Part shown: in pieces, positions 6,519-15,337 of the stretch
Layout of the letters: the number at the start of each line of letters is the position of its first letter
Position numbering within the stretch: the first letter of the stretch is position 1
Source: Myxococcales bacterium
Lineage (GTDB): Bacteria; Myxococcota; Myxococcia; Myxococcales; Myxococcaceae
Assembly: GCA_003153055.1 (NCBI GenBank)
Contig: PMBV01000421.1
Span: 1-18,004 of the forward strand
DNA length: 18,004 bases
Reading direction: 5' to 3'
The notes under the pieces: model-generated
The model's database searches: none
What the model saw: only the letters and a program-made list of their open reading frames with translations
Told to the model about the DNA's origin: nothing
Made by a program: the position numbers and the translations under genes

Positions 6519-7391
6519 ATGTTGGATCGACGCTGGAGCGGCCTGGTCACGGTGGGTTTTGCATACGTCATCGCCCTGCTGGTGGCGAGCACCACGGTGG
6601 GACTGCTGGTGAGCTGGCACCCGCTGGCCCGCGTGGCCGCGGCCGACTTCGCCGCCACCGTCGTCGTCTTCGTGTTCTCGCGCGCCTTCGACAACACCAG
6701 CGTCTACGATCCGTACTGGAGCGTGGCCCCGGTGCCCATCGCCGCCTTCTTGGCCTTCGAGGTGGCCACCCAGCCCATCGGCGCCCGGGGAGTCGTGGTG
6801 CTGGCCCTGGTGCTGGCCTACGGCACCCGCCTGACGTGGAACTGGATCCGCGGCTGGGGTGGCCTGAGCCACGAAGACTGGCGCTACGTGGGCCTCCGAA
6901 CGACCACCGGCGGGCTCTACTGGGTGGTCAGCTTCTTCGGCCTGCACCTCTTCCCCACTGTGGTGGTCTACCTCGGCTGCCTCCCGCTCTACCCGGCCCT
7001 CGTCACCAGCTCGTCGCCAGTGGGCCCACTCGATGCGCTGGCCACCGCGGTGACACTGGGAGCCATCATCATCGAGGCCGTCGCCGACGACCAGCTCCGC
7101 GCCTTCCGCTCGGCTGGCCCCAGCGAGGGCGCCATCTGCCACAGCGGGCTCTGGCAGTACTCCCGACACCCCAACTACTTCGGCGAGATCAGCTTCTGGG
7201 TGGGCCTGTTCCTCTTCGGGCTCGCCAGCCAGGGCCCCTGGTGGATAGGCGCCGGTGTGCCAGCGATGGTGGCCCTCTTCCTGGGCACGTCGATTCCCAT
7301 GGCCGAGCGCCGCTCGCTCCGCAGAAGACCGCACTACGCCGAGCACCAGCGTCGAGTGTCCAAGCTGCTCCCGTGGTTCCCCCAGCGCTGA
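6519..7391 (+). CDS. DUF1295 integral membrane protein (steroid 5-alpha-reductase/ICMT-like)
   Basis: This 290-residue protein has about seven to eight hydrophobic helices. The DUF1295 signature is clear: VYDPYWSVAPV at 62-72 and RLTWNWIRGWGGLSHEDWRY at 104-123. It continues with ADDQLRAF at 189-196, GLWQYSRHPNYFGE at 210-223 and SIPMAERRS near the end. The RHPNYFGE segment matches the cofactor-binding region shared with steroid 5-alpha-reductases and isoprenylcysteine methyltransferases. It probably acts as a membrane oxidoreductase or methyltransferase on a lipid; the substrate is unknown. ATG at 6519 is preferred, although ATG at 6432 is also in frame and would add 29 polar residues. The hybrid kinase starts 44 bases downstream, so the two may be co-transcribed. 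Confidence 0.85.
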   Translation: MLDRRWSGLVTVGFAYVIALLVASTTVGLLVSWHPLARVAAADFAATVVVFVFSRAFDNTSVYDPYWSVAPVPIAAFLAFEVATQPIGARGVVVLALVLAYGTRLTWNWIRGWGGLSHEDWRYVGLRTTTGGLYWVVSFFGLHLFPTVVVYLGCLPLYPALVTSSSPVGPLDALATAVTLGAIIIEAVADDQLRAFRSAGPSEGAICHSGLWQYSRHPNYFGEISFWVGLFLFGLASQGPWWIGAGVPAMVALFLGTSIPMAERRSLRRRPHYAEHQRRVSKLLPWFPQR

Positions 7392-7435
7392 GCCCCCCGG
7401 CCGCGCTGGCGGGGCGATTGCTAGGTGAGCCTTCG

Positions 7436-10400
7436 ATGGCCGACGCGGTTCTGGAAAGCCTCTGGCGGCTCGTAGAGGAGGGTCGGCTCTCCGAGGCCAT
7501 GGTGTTGATTCAACAGGCCATTGGCGCCCGTTCCCTCGAGCTGCTCTCGGACCTCAACTCGCCCAGCGCAGTCATTCGAGACAATGGCGAGTCGTGCCCG
7601 ACCGCTTGGAACGTCCCTGTCATGCGACGTGGGATGGTGTACGGGTACCTCAGAGGAGACGGGCCGAAGGACGAGGCGCTGCTGGCGAAGTACCTGGGCG
7701 TGCTGGCGCTCGGCCTGCCTGACCGAGTGCCTCCTCTGGCCCGCCTGGCCATCGACTCGAGCAACGACGCCTTCTGGACGCTGGACGTCGAGAGCAACAT
7801 GTTCACCGCCACCGGCCAGCTCAGCCGCATGCTGGGGCGGGAAGAGGTGCAGTTGATGGGGGTGGCCGACGTCTTCACCCGAGCGGAGCGCCAGAGGTAC
7901 TTGGCCCTCTTCCACCAGGCGACCGATCGCCAGGACACGTCGTTCGATTCGATCTTCGCCGCGACGCACACCGACGGGCGGCAGCTGTGGCTGTCGGTGA
8001 AGACGCTCCTGGGCTACGCGGGGTCGGGGGCGCTCCTGCGGGTCAGCGGCACGGTGACCGACGTCACCATGGCCGAGGACGCCCGACGGCGCCTCGAAGC
8101 CCAGCGACAGCATCTCCAGTCGCGCGCCGTCGATCTGGCCGAGTTGGTGGTGCAGCTCAACCACGCCGAGACCGAGGCGGATCTCGAGGCCCTGGGCGCG
8201 CGGGCCTTTGCCCTGCTCTTGCGGGTGGAGCAGGCCGCGCTCCTGAGGCCGGCCGGTGACGGCTGGTGGCTGAGGCTTCCGGCGCTCGACCTGACCCGCC
8301 GCGTGCCCCACCTCGCGGGGAGCCCAGCGGAGCAACTGCTGCTCGGGCACGGCGTCATCACCGAGCTCGACCTGAGCCTCCCAGACCCCCTGGCCGCCGA
8401 GCTCTCGTCCCAGGGCTTCACGCACTGCACCGCCCTGCCCCTCACCGCGGGAAGAGGCGCGCTGGGGCTGCTCCTGACGCTCGGCCACGGCCCCATCACC
8501 CTCGACGCCGAAGAGCGCATCACCGGCGTTCAGCTGGCCACGATGCTGGCAGCCGCGATGGCCCGACTCGAGAATCAAGCGCGGCTCACGTCGAACCAGC
8601 GGCAGCTGGAGCACGCGCTGGCGATGACCCACTCGGGCTCGTGGACCTATGAGGTCACGAGGGATCGGCTGGTGTGGTCGCGCGAGTTCTCGCGGCTCAA
8701 CGGGATCGCCTACGAGGAGCGAGAGCTGACTCGCAAGGAATCGAACGCCCTCATTCACCCCGACGACCGCAGCGAGCAGGATCGTCACTTCTGGCGCCTG
8801 GTGGCCGATGGCGGCATGGCCACCTGGATGACCCGCATCTTCCTCCCCGGAGGGACGCTCCAGCATCGCCGAAACGTGGCGGTGGCCGAGCTCGCCCCCG
8901 ATGGCCAGGTGGCTCGCCTGTCGGGCGTGTCGAGCGACGTCACCAGCGAGATCGAGTCGCAGACCAGCCTCGAGAGCGCGCTGGCTCGGGCCCGGCGTTA
9001 CCAGACGCTGTTCAGTCTGTCGGAGACCCTCTCGGCGATCATCGATCGGCAGGGTCGTTTCGTCGACGCTTCGCCCACCTTCGCCTCCAAGCTGGGGTGG
9101 ACCAACGCCGACCTCTCCGAGCGCAGCATCTTCGACCTGGTGCACGACGACGATCGCAAGGCGACGTCCGACATGGCGCGCGGCGCGGTGGCCCACGGCC
9201 GCTCCTTCTCGACCATCAACCGCTTCCGCACCCACGACGGCCAGTGGCGCTTCTTGCAGTGGAACGCGGTGCCCGACCCCACCGCCGGGGTGGTCTACGC
9301 GGTGGCCCACGACGTGACGAGCCTCACCGAAACCAAGGAGCGCCTGGAACGCAGCGAGGAGCTCCTTCGGCGCGCCGGCGCCATCGCGCACATCGGCGGC
9401 TGGGAATACGACGTGGCCACCGACACCTTGGTGTGGGACGAGGAGATCCGCCGGATCCACGCGGTGGACGCCACCTTCGTTCCTTCGCTCGACGTGGCCT
9501 TGCTCTTCTTCGACCCCCAGTCTCGCCCACCCATCACCGAGGCTGTGCGCCGGTGCCTCGCCGACGGGTCGCCCTATGATCTCGAGCTCGGCTTGGTCAC
9601 CACCCGAGGCAAGAAGATCTGGGTGCGAGCCCAGGGTCAGTCCGAACGAATCAGCGGCCGCGTCACCCGCATCTACGGAGCCCTCCAAGACATCACCCAG
9701 GAGCGCGAAGCCCGCGAGGCGATGGTGCAGGCGTCACAGGCCAAGTCCCAATTCCTGGCCAACACCAGCCACGAGATCCGCACGCCGCTCAACGGCATCA
9801 TCGGCATGACCCAGCTCGCGCTGGAGACCAGCCTGAGCGACGAGCAGCGGGAGTACCTCGAGGCGGTGGCCGTCTCGGGTCAGAACCTGCTGGCCATCGT
9901 CAACGACATCCTCGACATCTCGAAGATCGAGTCGGGAAAGATGGAGCTCGAGGCCCTGCCGCTGTCGATGGAGCGCGTGGTCTTCGAGGCCCTGCGCAAC
10001 CAGGCCAACCGCGCCCACGCCCGCGGCCTCGAGCTGGTCGCCCGGGTCGACGCCACGCTGGCCCAGCCGGTGCTCGGCGACCCGGTGCGCGTGGGGCAGA
10101 TCATCACCAACCTGGTGGGCAACGCGATCAAGTTCACCGACCGGGGCGAGGTGGTGGTGGAGGCCAACGTCGAGGAGGGGAAGATCCACCTCTTGGTGAG
10201 AGACACCGGCATCGGCATTCCCGAGAACCGGCTGGGCGCCATCTTCGAGGCCTTCACTCAGGCCGATGGCAGCACCAGCCGGCGCTACGGGGGCACCGGC
10301 CTGGGCCTCACCATCACCCGCGAGCTGGTCGTGCGCATGGGTGGAACCATCGAGGTGCACAGCACCCCGGGCCTGGGCAGCGTCTTCGAGGTCACCCTCC

Positions 10401-11272
10401 CGTGGGTGCCGTCGAGCGAGACGCTGCCGCCTCCCCGTCCGAGAATGCTCCTGCGCGTGCTGGTGGTGGAGGACAACCGGGCGGCGCGCGAGGCCCTCTG
10501 CGGCATGCTCGTCGAGCAAGGGGCCGCGCCCGTGGCGGTGGCGTCTCCCGACGAGGCGGTGACGTGCGTGAACGAGGCCCGCCGCGACGGCCACCCCTTC
10601 GACGTGGTGCTGTCGGACTACGAGCTGAAGACCACCAACGGCCTCGCGGTGTTCGCGACCCTCGACGCCAAGGAGCCGGCCCCGATTCCACGAGTGCTGA
10701 TGCTGACCACCACCAAGCGACCAGAGGCCATCGAGCTCACCCAGGCCCACGTCACCCACACCCTCACCAAGCCGATCCTCCCGTGGGATCTCCGCCATGC
10801 CCTGGCATCGGCCACCGGGAGCCCCGAGGGGAAGCTCGACGAACCCGGCCCGGCCATCGTCGCGCCACCGCGAGTGCTGCGAATTCTCCTCGCGGAGGAC
10901 AACGCCATCAACGCCCGGCTCGCGGTGCGCCTCTTGGAGAAGCTGGGCCACCGGGTGCGCCACGTGTCCGACGGGGAACAGGCGCTGGAGGCCATCGCCA
11001 CAGCGAGCTTCGACGCGGTGCTCATGGACATGCAGATGCCTCGCCTCGACGGCCTCGAGGCCACCCGCCGCGTTCGCGAGCAGGAGGCCAAAACAGGCCG
11101 GCACCTGCCGATCATCGCCTTGACGGCCAACGCCATGAAAGGCGACGACGCCCAATGCCTCGCCGCCGGCATGGACGGCTACCTCACCAAGCCCATCGAC
11201 GTCGATCGGCTCAAGGAGACACTGAGCCACTTCGAGCCCCGCCCCACCGCCCCTACAGGAATGACCGGCTGA
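7436..11272 (+). CDS. Soluble hybrid sensor histidine kinase with PAS/GAF sensors and two receivers
   Basis: The 1278 residues contain no membrane segment, so the protein should sense a cytoplasmic signal. In order: a helical N-terminus (1-98), a PAS (about 100-212, ending GTVTDVT), and a GAF-like domain (about 240-375). Three more PAS domains follow (about 393-505 with HPDDR; 520-630; 640-756 ending GALQDITQ). The HisKA H-box [13 protein letters not shown] has phospho-acceptor His779. The HATPase has its N-box at 891-900, DTGIGIPE at 923-930 and GGTGLGL at 952-958. Receiver 1 (about 1006-1125) has Asp1013, Asp1061 and Lys1112. Receiver 2 (about 1148-1268) has Asp1155, Asp1198 and Lys1252. 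Both receivers therefore look phosphorylatable. No Hpt domain is present, so phosphotransfer to a separate Hpt protein is likely. The start ATG at 7436 has AGGTGAG upstream. Longer in-frame extension overlaps DUF1295 and is rejected. Confidence 0.93.
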   Translation: MADAVLESLWRLVEEGRLSEAMVLIQQAIGARSLELLSDLNSPSAVIRDNGESCPTAWNVPVMRRGMVYGYLRGDGPKDEALLAKYLGVLALGLPDRVPPLARLAIDSSNDAFWTLDVESNMFTATGQLSRMLGREEVQLMGVADVFTRAERQRYLALFHQATDRQDTSFDSIFAATHTDGRQLWLSVKTLLGYAGSGALLRVSGTVTDVTMAEDARRRLEAQRQHLQSRAVDLAELVVQLNHAETEADLEALGARAFALLLRVEQAALLRPAGDGWWLRLPALDLTRRVPHLAGSPAEQLLLGHGVITELDLSLPDPLAAELSSQGFTHCTALPLTAGRGALGLLLTLGHGPITLDAEERITGVQLATMLAAAMARLENQARLTSNQRQLEHALAMTHSGSWTYEVTRDRLVWSREFSRLNGIAYEERELTRKESNALIHPDDRSEQDRHFWRLVADGGMATWMTRIFLPGGTLQHRRNVAVAELAPDGQVARLSGVSSDVTSEIESQTSLESALARARRYQTLFSLSETLSAIIDRQGRFVDASPTFASKLGWTNADLSERSIFDLVHDDDRKATSDMARGAVAHGRSFSTINRFRTHDGQWRFLQWNAVPDPTAGVVYAVAHDVTSLTETKERLERSEELLRRAGAIAHIGGWEYDVATDTLVWDEEIRRIHAVDATFVPSLDVALLFFDPQSRPPITEAVRRCLADGSPYDLELGLVTTRGKKIWVRAQGQSERISGRVTRIYGALQDITQEREAREAMVQASQAKSQFLANTSHEIRTPLNGIIGMTQLALETSLSDEQREYLEAVAVSGQNLLAIVNDILDISKIESGKMELEALPLSMERVVFEALRNQANRAHARGLELVARVDATLAQPVLGDPVRVGQIITNLVGNAIKFTDRGEVVVEANVEEGKIHLLVRDTGIGIPENRLGAIFEAFTQADGSTSRRYGGTGLGLTITRELVVRMGGTIEVHSTPGLGSVFEVTLPWVPSSETLPPPRPRMLLRVLVVEDNRAAREALCGMLVEQGAAPVAVASPDEAVTCVNEARRDGHPFDVVLSDYELKTTNGLAVFATLDAKEPAPIPRVLMLTTTKRPEAIELTQAHVTHTLTKPILPWDLRHALASATGSPEGKLDEPGPAIVAPPRVLRILLAEDNAINARLAVRLLEKLGHRVRHVSDGEQALEAIATASFDAVLMDMQMPRLDGLEATRRVREQEAKTGRHLPIIALTANAMKGDDAQCLAAGMDGYLTKPIDVDRLKETLSHFEPRPTAPTGMTG

Positions 11273-11651
11273 AGGCCGACGGCAGCAACGCCCCCAGCGT
11301 CCACCGCGCCTCCTGGCCGGCCAGGTTCCTCGAGCGGATCTCCAGGGCGGGCTCGCCGAACTCGGCCAACACCTGCCGGCAGGCGCCGCAGGGGGGCGTC
11401 GGCGCTCCTGAGTCCACCACCAGGGCCACCGCGGCGAGCGTGCGCCCCGCGACCACCATGGCGCCGATGGCGTTGCGCTCGGCGCACACCGTCAGCCCGT
11501 AGCTGGCGTTCTCCACGTTGCAGCCGGTGATGATCGAGCCGTCGTCGAGGTACAGCGCCACGCCCACCATGAACCGCGAGTACGGCGCGTGGGCGCGCAG
11601 CCGGGCGGCGGCGGCGGCGGCATAGAGCTGGGGCCAGGGAGCGTCCACCAC
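11253..11651 (-). CDS. cdd: Cytidine deaminase
   Basis: This enzyme deaminates cytidine and deoxycytidine to uridine and deoxyuridine in pyrimidine salvage, in the cytoplasm. The zinc-site motifs are complete in the 132-residue form. They are [18 protein letters not shown] (Cys56 ligand, Glu58 proton shuttle) and [13 protein letters not shown] (Cys88 and Cys91 ligands). The C-terminus [14 protein letters not shown] is typical of the small tetrameric class, as is the [11 protein letters not shown] substrate segment. The start is uncertain. GTG at 11651 (or the next GTG at 11648) gives the usual length. The ATG at 11774 would overlap the divergent SDR gene and adds unrelated sequence. The 3' end overlaps the kinase gene by 20 bases, tail to tail. 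Confidence 0.9.
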   Translation of the reverse strand: MVDAPWPQLYAAAAAARLRAHAPYSRFMVGVALYLDDGSIITGCNVENASYGLTVCAERNAIGAMVVAGRTLAAVALVVDSGAPTPPCGACRQVLAEFGEPALEIRSRNLAGQEARWTLGALLPSAFSRSFL

Positions 11652-11748
11652 GGAGTCACTGTGACACACCTTGGCGGCCGATGGCCCGGGAGAAAAATGA
11701 CCAGGTCTCCGACCGGGGCCCCTCGAGTTGTGGCTAACTCCGAGCCCA

Positions 11749-12528
11749 ATGACAGCCCCTGTCGCGTTCATCACCGGAGGGAGCCGCGGCGTCGGTCGGG
11801 CCCTCTCGCTCAGGCTGGCCCGCGCGGGCTACGACATCGTGGCGACCTACCGGCGAGACGCCGAGGCAGCCGCTTCCCTCGAGCACGAGGTGACGGCGCT
11901 GGGCCGAAGGTGTCTCACCATGGTGGCCGATCAGCTCGAGCCCGAGACCTTGAACCCGGTGTTCGATCGCGTGGAGCGAGAGCTGGGCCACCTCGACGTG
12001 CTGGTGGCCAACGCGGCCTCGACCAAGTTCGCCCCGCTGATGGAGCTCAAACCCCATCAGATGGACAAGACGTTCAACGTCACGGTGAAGGCCTTCCTCA
12101 TCGCCTGCCAGCGCGCGGTGCCGCTGATGAAGGGGCGCGGCGGCCGCATCGCCGTGGTGTCGGGCATGGACACGCGGGTGGCGCTGCCCTTTCACGGGCT
12201 CTTGGGGGCGATGAAGGGCGCCCTCGAGGTGCTGGTGAAGTACCTCGCCTGTGAGCTCGCGGCCGAGGGCATTCGCGTCAACGGCGTGAACCCTGGCTAC
12301 ATCGACACCGACTCGTCGCGCTTCTACCTGGGCGAGGGCTGGGCCAAGCTCGAGAAGGACCTCGCCGCGATGGTGCCCGTGGGGCACGTCGGCAGCCCCG
12401 ACGACATCGCCGCGGCCATCGAGTGGGTGTGCCAGCGCGACTCCAGGTACGTCAACGGCACCACCATCAACGTCGACGGCGGCCTCGAGGGGAACTACCA
12501 GTTCTACTTCAGCTCGAAGCTGGGCTGA
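11749..12528 (+). CDS. FabL-like SDR protein lacking the catalytic Tyr
   Basis: This 259-residue Rossmann protein has TGGSRGVG at 9-16 for NAD(P) binding, ANAAS at 87-91, Asn110 in TFNVT and Ser138 in VVSGMD. It ends [21 protein letters not shown]. By recall it resembles FabL, the NADPH-dependent enoyl-ACP reductase III, more than FabG (NNAAS-like motif, NPGYIDTDS, overall spacing). The active-site segment reads [14 protein letters not shown]. Lys156 is present, but the Tyr is absent under either spacing: Leu152 for YX3K and His149 for the YX6K of enoyl reductases. It may be an altered enoyl reductase or a non-catalytic homologue. ATG at 11749 was chosen over 11728 because the fold begins directly after it. 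plsC follows by 4 bases, which points to lipid metabolism. Confidence 0.85.
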   Translation: MTAPVAFITGGSRGVGRALSLRLARAGYDIVATYRRDAEAAASLEHEVTALGRRCLTMVADQLEPETLNPVFDRVERELGHLDVLVANAASTKFAPLMELKPHQMDKTFNVTVKAFLIACQRAVPLMKGRGGRIAVVSGMDTRVALPFHGLLGAMKGALEVLVKYLACELAAEGIRVNGVNPGYIDTDSSRFYLGEGWAKLEKDLAAMVPVGHVGSPDDIAAAIEWVCQRDSRYVNGTTINVDGGLEGNYQFYFSSKLG

Positions 12529-12532
12529 GCCG

Positions 12533-13249
12533 ATGGGGAAGCTGGTGGCGACGCTGTGGCTGGCCGTGGTGCTGGGGGTGACCTTCCCCCTGGGCTACTC
12601 GCTGGGCGTGCTGGTGCTGGTGGCGACCCTGCCCTTCGACGCTCGGCGCCGCTGGGTGCACCGGTTTCTCTCGGCCTGGTGTCACCAGTGGCTCCGATGC
12701 TGGCCGTGGTGGCGAGCGCGAGTCTCTGGCCGGGGGCGGCTCCCTCGGGGGCCCTGCGTGCTCGTGGCGAACCACCAGTCGATGGCCGACATCTTGGCGC
12801 TCATGGGGCTCGGCGCGCCGTTCAAGTTCGTCGCCAAGGCGTCGCTGTTCTCGGTGCCCTTCCTGGGGTGGATCATGCGGCAGATGCGCTACGTGCCCCT
12901 CGAGCGGGGCCGCTTCAAGTCCACCGACACGATGCTCAAGTCGTGTCTCGAGCTGCTCGATGGTGGAGACGCGGTGTTGATCTTCCCCGAGGGGACCTAC
13001 GCGCCCCGAGCCCGGCGGCTCCCCTTCAGGCGCGGAGCCTTTCACCTCGCCCAGTTGAGACAGGTGCCGCTGGTGCCCATCGTAGTGCGGGGGACCAGCG
13101 AGCTGGTGTTCGAAGATGGGCCCTGGTTCTCGTTCGCCGGCGACGTGCACGTCGAGGTGATGGAGCCGCTCCACCCTCCTCCACCCGGCGCGGACCTCTC
13201 CGGGTGGATCGCCGAGATCGAGACCCTCTACGCTGGCTGGCTCGCCTGA
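12533..13249 (+). CDS. plsC: 1-acyl-sn-glycerol-3-phosphate acyltransferase family protein
   Basis: PlsC-type enzymes transfer an acyl chain to lysophosphatidic acid at the inner membrane to give phosphatidic acid. This 238-residue protein has one or two N-terminal hydrophobic helices (about 5-34). Motif I is NHQSMAD (His81, Asp86), the KFVAKASLFSVPFLG stretch carries motif II residues, and motif III is FPEGT at 151-155. The VPIVVRGTSE segment corresponds to motif IV. The length fits the family. The start ATG lies four bases after the stop of the FabL-like SDR gene, so the two are almost certainly co-transcribed. The exact acyl acceptor is not known, since related acyltransferases act on ornithine or sugar lipids. 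Confidence 0.92.
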   Translation: MGKLVATLWLAVVLGVTFPLGYSLGVLVLVATLPFDARRRWVHRFLSAWCHQWLRCWPWWRARVSGRGRLPRGPCVLVANHQSMADILALMGLGAPFKFVAKASLFSVPFLGWIMRQMRYVPLERGRFKSTDTMLKSCLELLDGGDAVLIFPEGTYAPRARRLPFRRGAFHLAQLRQVPLVPIVVRGTSELVFEDGPWFSFAGDVHVEVMEPLHPPPPGADLSGWIAEIETLYAGWLA

Positions 13250-13280
13250 ACCCGCCGAGCCTTCGCCCAGCGAGCCTGCG

Positions 13281-13766
13281 ATGGGGTACATGGAGCCCAT
13301 GCGGATCCGCGCGGCAGAGGGGCGTGATGTCGTCGCGGTGACCGCGCTGGTGCGGGAGGTCCTCGCCGAGTTCGGCCTCACCTTGGGCCAGGGGAGCGAC
13401 ACCGACGCCCAACTGGCGGACCTCCCGGGGAGCTACACCCGCGACGGCGGCGCGTTCTTCGTGGCGGAGAACGAGGGTCAGCTGGTGGGCACGGCGGGCG
13501 TGAGCCCAGTAGGCGAAGGCACTTTCGAGTTGCGGAAGATGTACCTGGTGCAGGGGGCCCGCCGGGGAAAGCTGGGCCAGCGGCTGTTCGAGGTCTGTCT
13601 CGAACACGTGCGCGCCCGGGGCGGCACCCGCGTGGTGCTCGACACCACCGACGAGATGAAGGGGGCCATCGCCTTCTACGAGAAGAATGGCTTCGTGCGC
13701 GACGACGCCTACCTCCGAGGCGCCCGCTGCTCGAGGGGCTACCGGCTGGACCTGCCGAAGACCTGA
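13281..13766 (+). CDS. GNAT-family N-acetyltransferase
   Basis: This 161-residue protein has the GNAT fold: beta-strand RIRAAEGRDVVAV at the start, FFVAENEGQLVGTAGVSPV at 59-77, then LRKMYLVQGARRGKLGQRL. The acetyl-CoA pyrophosphate loop is ARRGKLGQRL (93-102), and AIAFYEKNGF (129-138) closes the fold. The acceptor is unknown; closest in style are small-molecule or ribosomal-type amine acetyltransferases. Three ATGs are in frame (13281, 13290, 13299) without a strong ribosome site, and the third begins exactly at the first beta strand, so the start could be up to 18 bases later. It is 31 bases downstream of plsC and 37 bases upstream of scpB. Confidence 0.88.
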   Translation: MGYMEPMRIRAAEGRDVVAVTALVREVLAEFGLTLGQGSDTDAQLADLPGSYTRDGGAFFVAENEGQLVGTAGVSPVGEGTFELRKMYLVQGARRGKLGQRLFEVCLEHVRARGGTRVVLDTTDEMKGAIAFYEKNGFVRDDAYLRGARCSRGYRLDLPKT

Positions 13767-13803
13767 AGAAGACATGTGACGCTCGGGCGCGTACGGTTCA
13801 CCC

Positions 13804-14583
13804 ATGAGCCTCGTCATCACCGAGCACGCCGCCGACGTAGGCACCATCACGCTGAACCACCCGGGCAAGCGCAACGCCCTGTCGGCCGAGCTGGTGGAGG
13901 ATCTCCTCGACGCCTTCGACGTCATGGAGCAGGCGCGCACGAGGGCGGTGGTGCTCCGAGCGATCAAGGGCACGGCCGTGTGGTCCTCCGGGCACGACGT
14001 GCGCGAGCTCCCGCGTGGCGGCCGCGACCCCCTGGGGTACGCCGACCCGTTGAGGACGGTGGTTCGCCGCATCGAAGACTTCCCCGCGCCGATCATCGCG
14101 CTCCTCGAGGGCACGGTGTGGGGGGGCGCCTGTGAGCTGGCGCTGAGCTGCGATCTCGTCATCGCCACGCCCGACGTCACCTTCGCCATCACGCCCGCCA
14201 AGCTGTCGGTGCCCTACAACGTGACCGGGCTGTTGACCTTCATGAACCACATGCCGCTGCAGATCCTCAAGGAGATGGCGTTCTCGGGCGAGCCGGTCGG
14301 CGCGGAGCGAGGCCACGCGATGGGCTTCATCAACCATGTCAAGCCGCGGGAGGAGATCGACGAGTTCGTCACCGCCATGGCCCGGCGCATCGCACGGAAC
14401 GCCCCGCTCTCGGTGTCAGCGATGAAGAAGTCCATCGGCATCTTGGCGGCCGCCTCGGCGCTCCCACCGATCATCTTCGAACAGGTGCAGGGTGAGCGCC
14501 GGAAGGTCTGGGACAGCAAGGACTACCAGGAGGGCATCAGCGCCTTTCTCGAGCGACGGGAGCCCACGTACCGAGGGGAGTGA
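13804..14583 (+). CDS. scpB: Methylmalonyl-CoA decarboxylase (crotonase superfamily)
   Basis: ScpB/YgfG of E. coli decarboxylates (R)-methylmalonyl-CoA to propionyl-CoA. This 259-residue protein follows that protein closely as I recall it. It has SGHDVRELPRGGRDPLGYAD (62-81; His64), EGTVWGGACELALSCDL (102-118; oxyanion-hole Gly pair) and SVPYNVTG with the catalytic-position Tyr138. The C-terminus carries VWDSKDYQEGISAFLERREP. The second Glu of hydratases is absent (TPAKLS), as in YgfG, which argues against plain hydratase activity. The next gene starts 4 bases after its stop, with GAGGGGAG lying within the last codons, so it belongs to the downstream operon. Related crotonases that decarboxylate other malonyl-type CoA esters are an alternative. 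Confidence 0.85.
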   Translation: MSLVITEHAADVGTITLNHPGKRNALSAELVEDLLDAFDVMEQARTRAVVLRAIKGTAVWSSGHDVRELPRGGRDPLGYADPLRTVVRRIEDFPAPIIALLEGTVWGGACELALSCDLVIATPDVTFAITPAKLSVPYNVTGLLTFMNHMPLQILKEMAFSGEPVGAERGHAMGFINHVKPREEIDEFVTAMARRIARNAPLSVSAMKKSIGILAAASALPPIIFEQVQGERRKVWDSKDYQEGISAFLERREPTYRGE

Positions 14584-14587
14584 CACG

Positions 14588-15337
14588 ATGAATCAGGTCG
14601 CCATCACCGGAGCAAGCCGAGGCATCGGCCGCCGCGTCGCCGAGCGCTTCCTGGCCGATGGCTGGCGGGTGTGGGCGCTGGTGCGTGACGTGCGCTCGGT
14701 GGACGCGCTGCGCGAGCTGGGCGAGGTGCACCCCATCGCCTTCGATGCCGCCCAGGAGGACTCGGTCCTGACCGCCGCGGCGCGACTCACCACCGAGGCC
14801 GGTCACCTCACGGCCCTGGTCAACAACGCCGGGGTGGCCCTCTCGGCGCCGCTGGCCCGAACCTCGACCGAAGACTTCCTCAGGGTACAGAGCATCAACG
14901 TCACGGCCCCGTTCGTCCTCTCGAGGGAGCTCGTGCCAGCGATGGTGAAGGCGGGCATGGGGCGAGTGGTGAACATCGCCAGCACGGCCGCCACGCGTGG
15001 CTTCAAGTACAGCGCGGCGTACTGCGCCTCGAAGCACGCGCTCTTGGGCCTCACTCGGGCGCTGGCCCTCGAGCTCGCCGGGCGGGGGGTCACGGTCAAC
15101 GCGGTGTGCCCCGGGTGGACCGAGACGGATCTCTTGACCGCCTCGGTGGAGCGCATCGCCGAGGCCACTCACCGCCCGGTCGAGGCGGCTCGGGCGGCCA
15201 TCGAGCGGCTCACACCCATGGGACAAGTAGTGCGGCCCGAGCAGGTCGCGGCGCTGGTGCACTTTCTCTGCGCCACCCCCGAGGCCTCGGCCATCACCGG
15301 CGCGGCGTACACCATCGACGGAGGAGAGACCGCGTGA
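14588..15337 (+). CDS. SDR-family dehydrogenase, probable 3-hydroxyacyl-CoA type
   Basis: This 249-residue classical SDR is intact: TGASRGIG at 7-14, NNAG at 79-82, Asn104, Ser132, Tyr145 and Lys149 (YCASK), and the final YTIDGGETA. It ought to oxidise or reduce an alcohol/ketone with NAD(P)(H). The segment VNAVCPGWTETDLL, the T-H-R-P-V-EAAR stretch and PMGQVVRPEQVAALVHFLC resemble SDRs that accompany the RidA and hydratase genes of 2-aminobenzoyl-CoA clusters, where a 3-hydroxyacyl-CoA dehydrogenase step is assumed. That link is from memory and is inference. ATG at 14588 has GAGGGGAG seven bases upstream. Its stop overlaps the GTG start of the next gene. Confidence 0.9.
   Translation: MNQVAITGASRGIGRRVAERFLADGWRVWALVRDVRSVDALRELGEVHPIAFDAAQEDSVLTAAARLTTEAGHLTALVNNAGVALSAPLARTSTEDFLRVQSINVTAPFVLSRELVPAMVKAGMGRVVNIASTAATRGFKYSAAYCASKHALLGLTRALALELAGRGVTVNAVCPGWTETDLLTASVERIAEATHRPVEAARAAIERLTPMGQVVRPEQVAALVHFLCATPEASAITGAAYTIDGGETA
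15320..15326 (+). promoter_or_regulatory. Ribosome binding site within the SDR gene, for the GTG start at 15334
   Basis: GGAGGAG lies seven bases before GTG at 15334 and inside the last codons of the SDR gene. It decides the RidA-family start, for which no ATG is available near the conserved N-terminus, and indicates translational coupling of the two genes. Confidence 0.65.

Noticed and set aside
6836..7435. N-terminal extension of the hybrid kinase by 200 codons
   Set aside because: The extension lies out of frame over the DUF1295 gene, is Arg/Pro-rich, and the ATG at 7436 has a ribosome site.
7421..9688. A 755-codon open frame on the minus strand inside the kinase gene
   Set aside because: The plus strand encodes intact PAS and GAF domains over the same bases; the antisense product has low-complexity composition.
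9734..11230. A 498-codon open frame on the minus strand opposite the kinase and receiver domains
   Set aside because: It mirrors the HisKA, HATPase and receiver coding sequence and shows no motif of its own.
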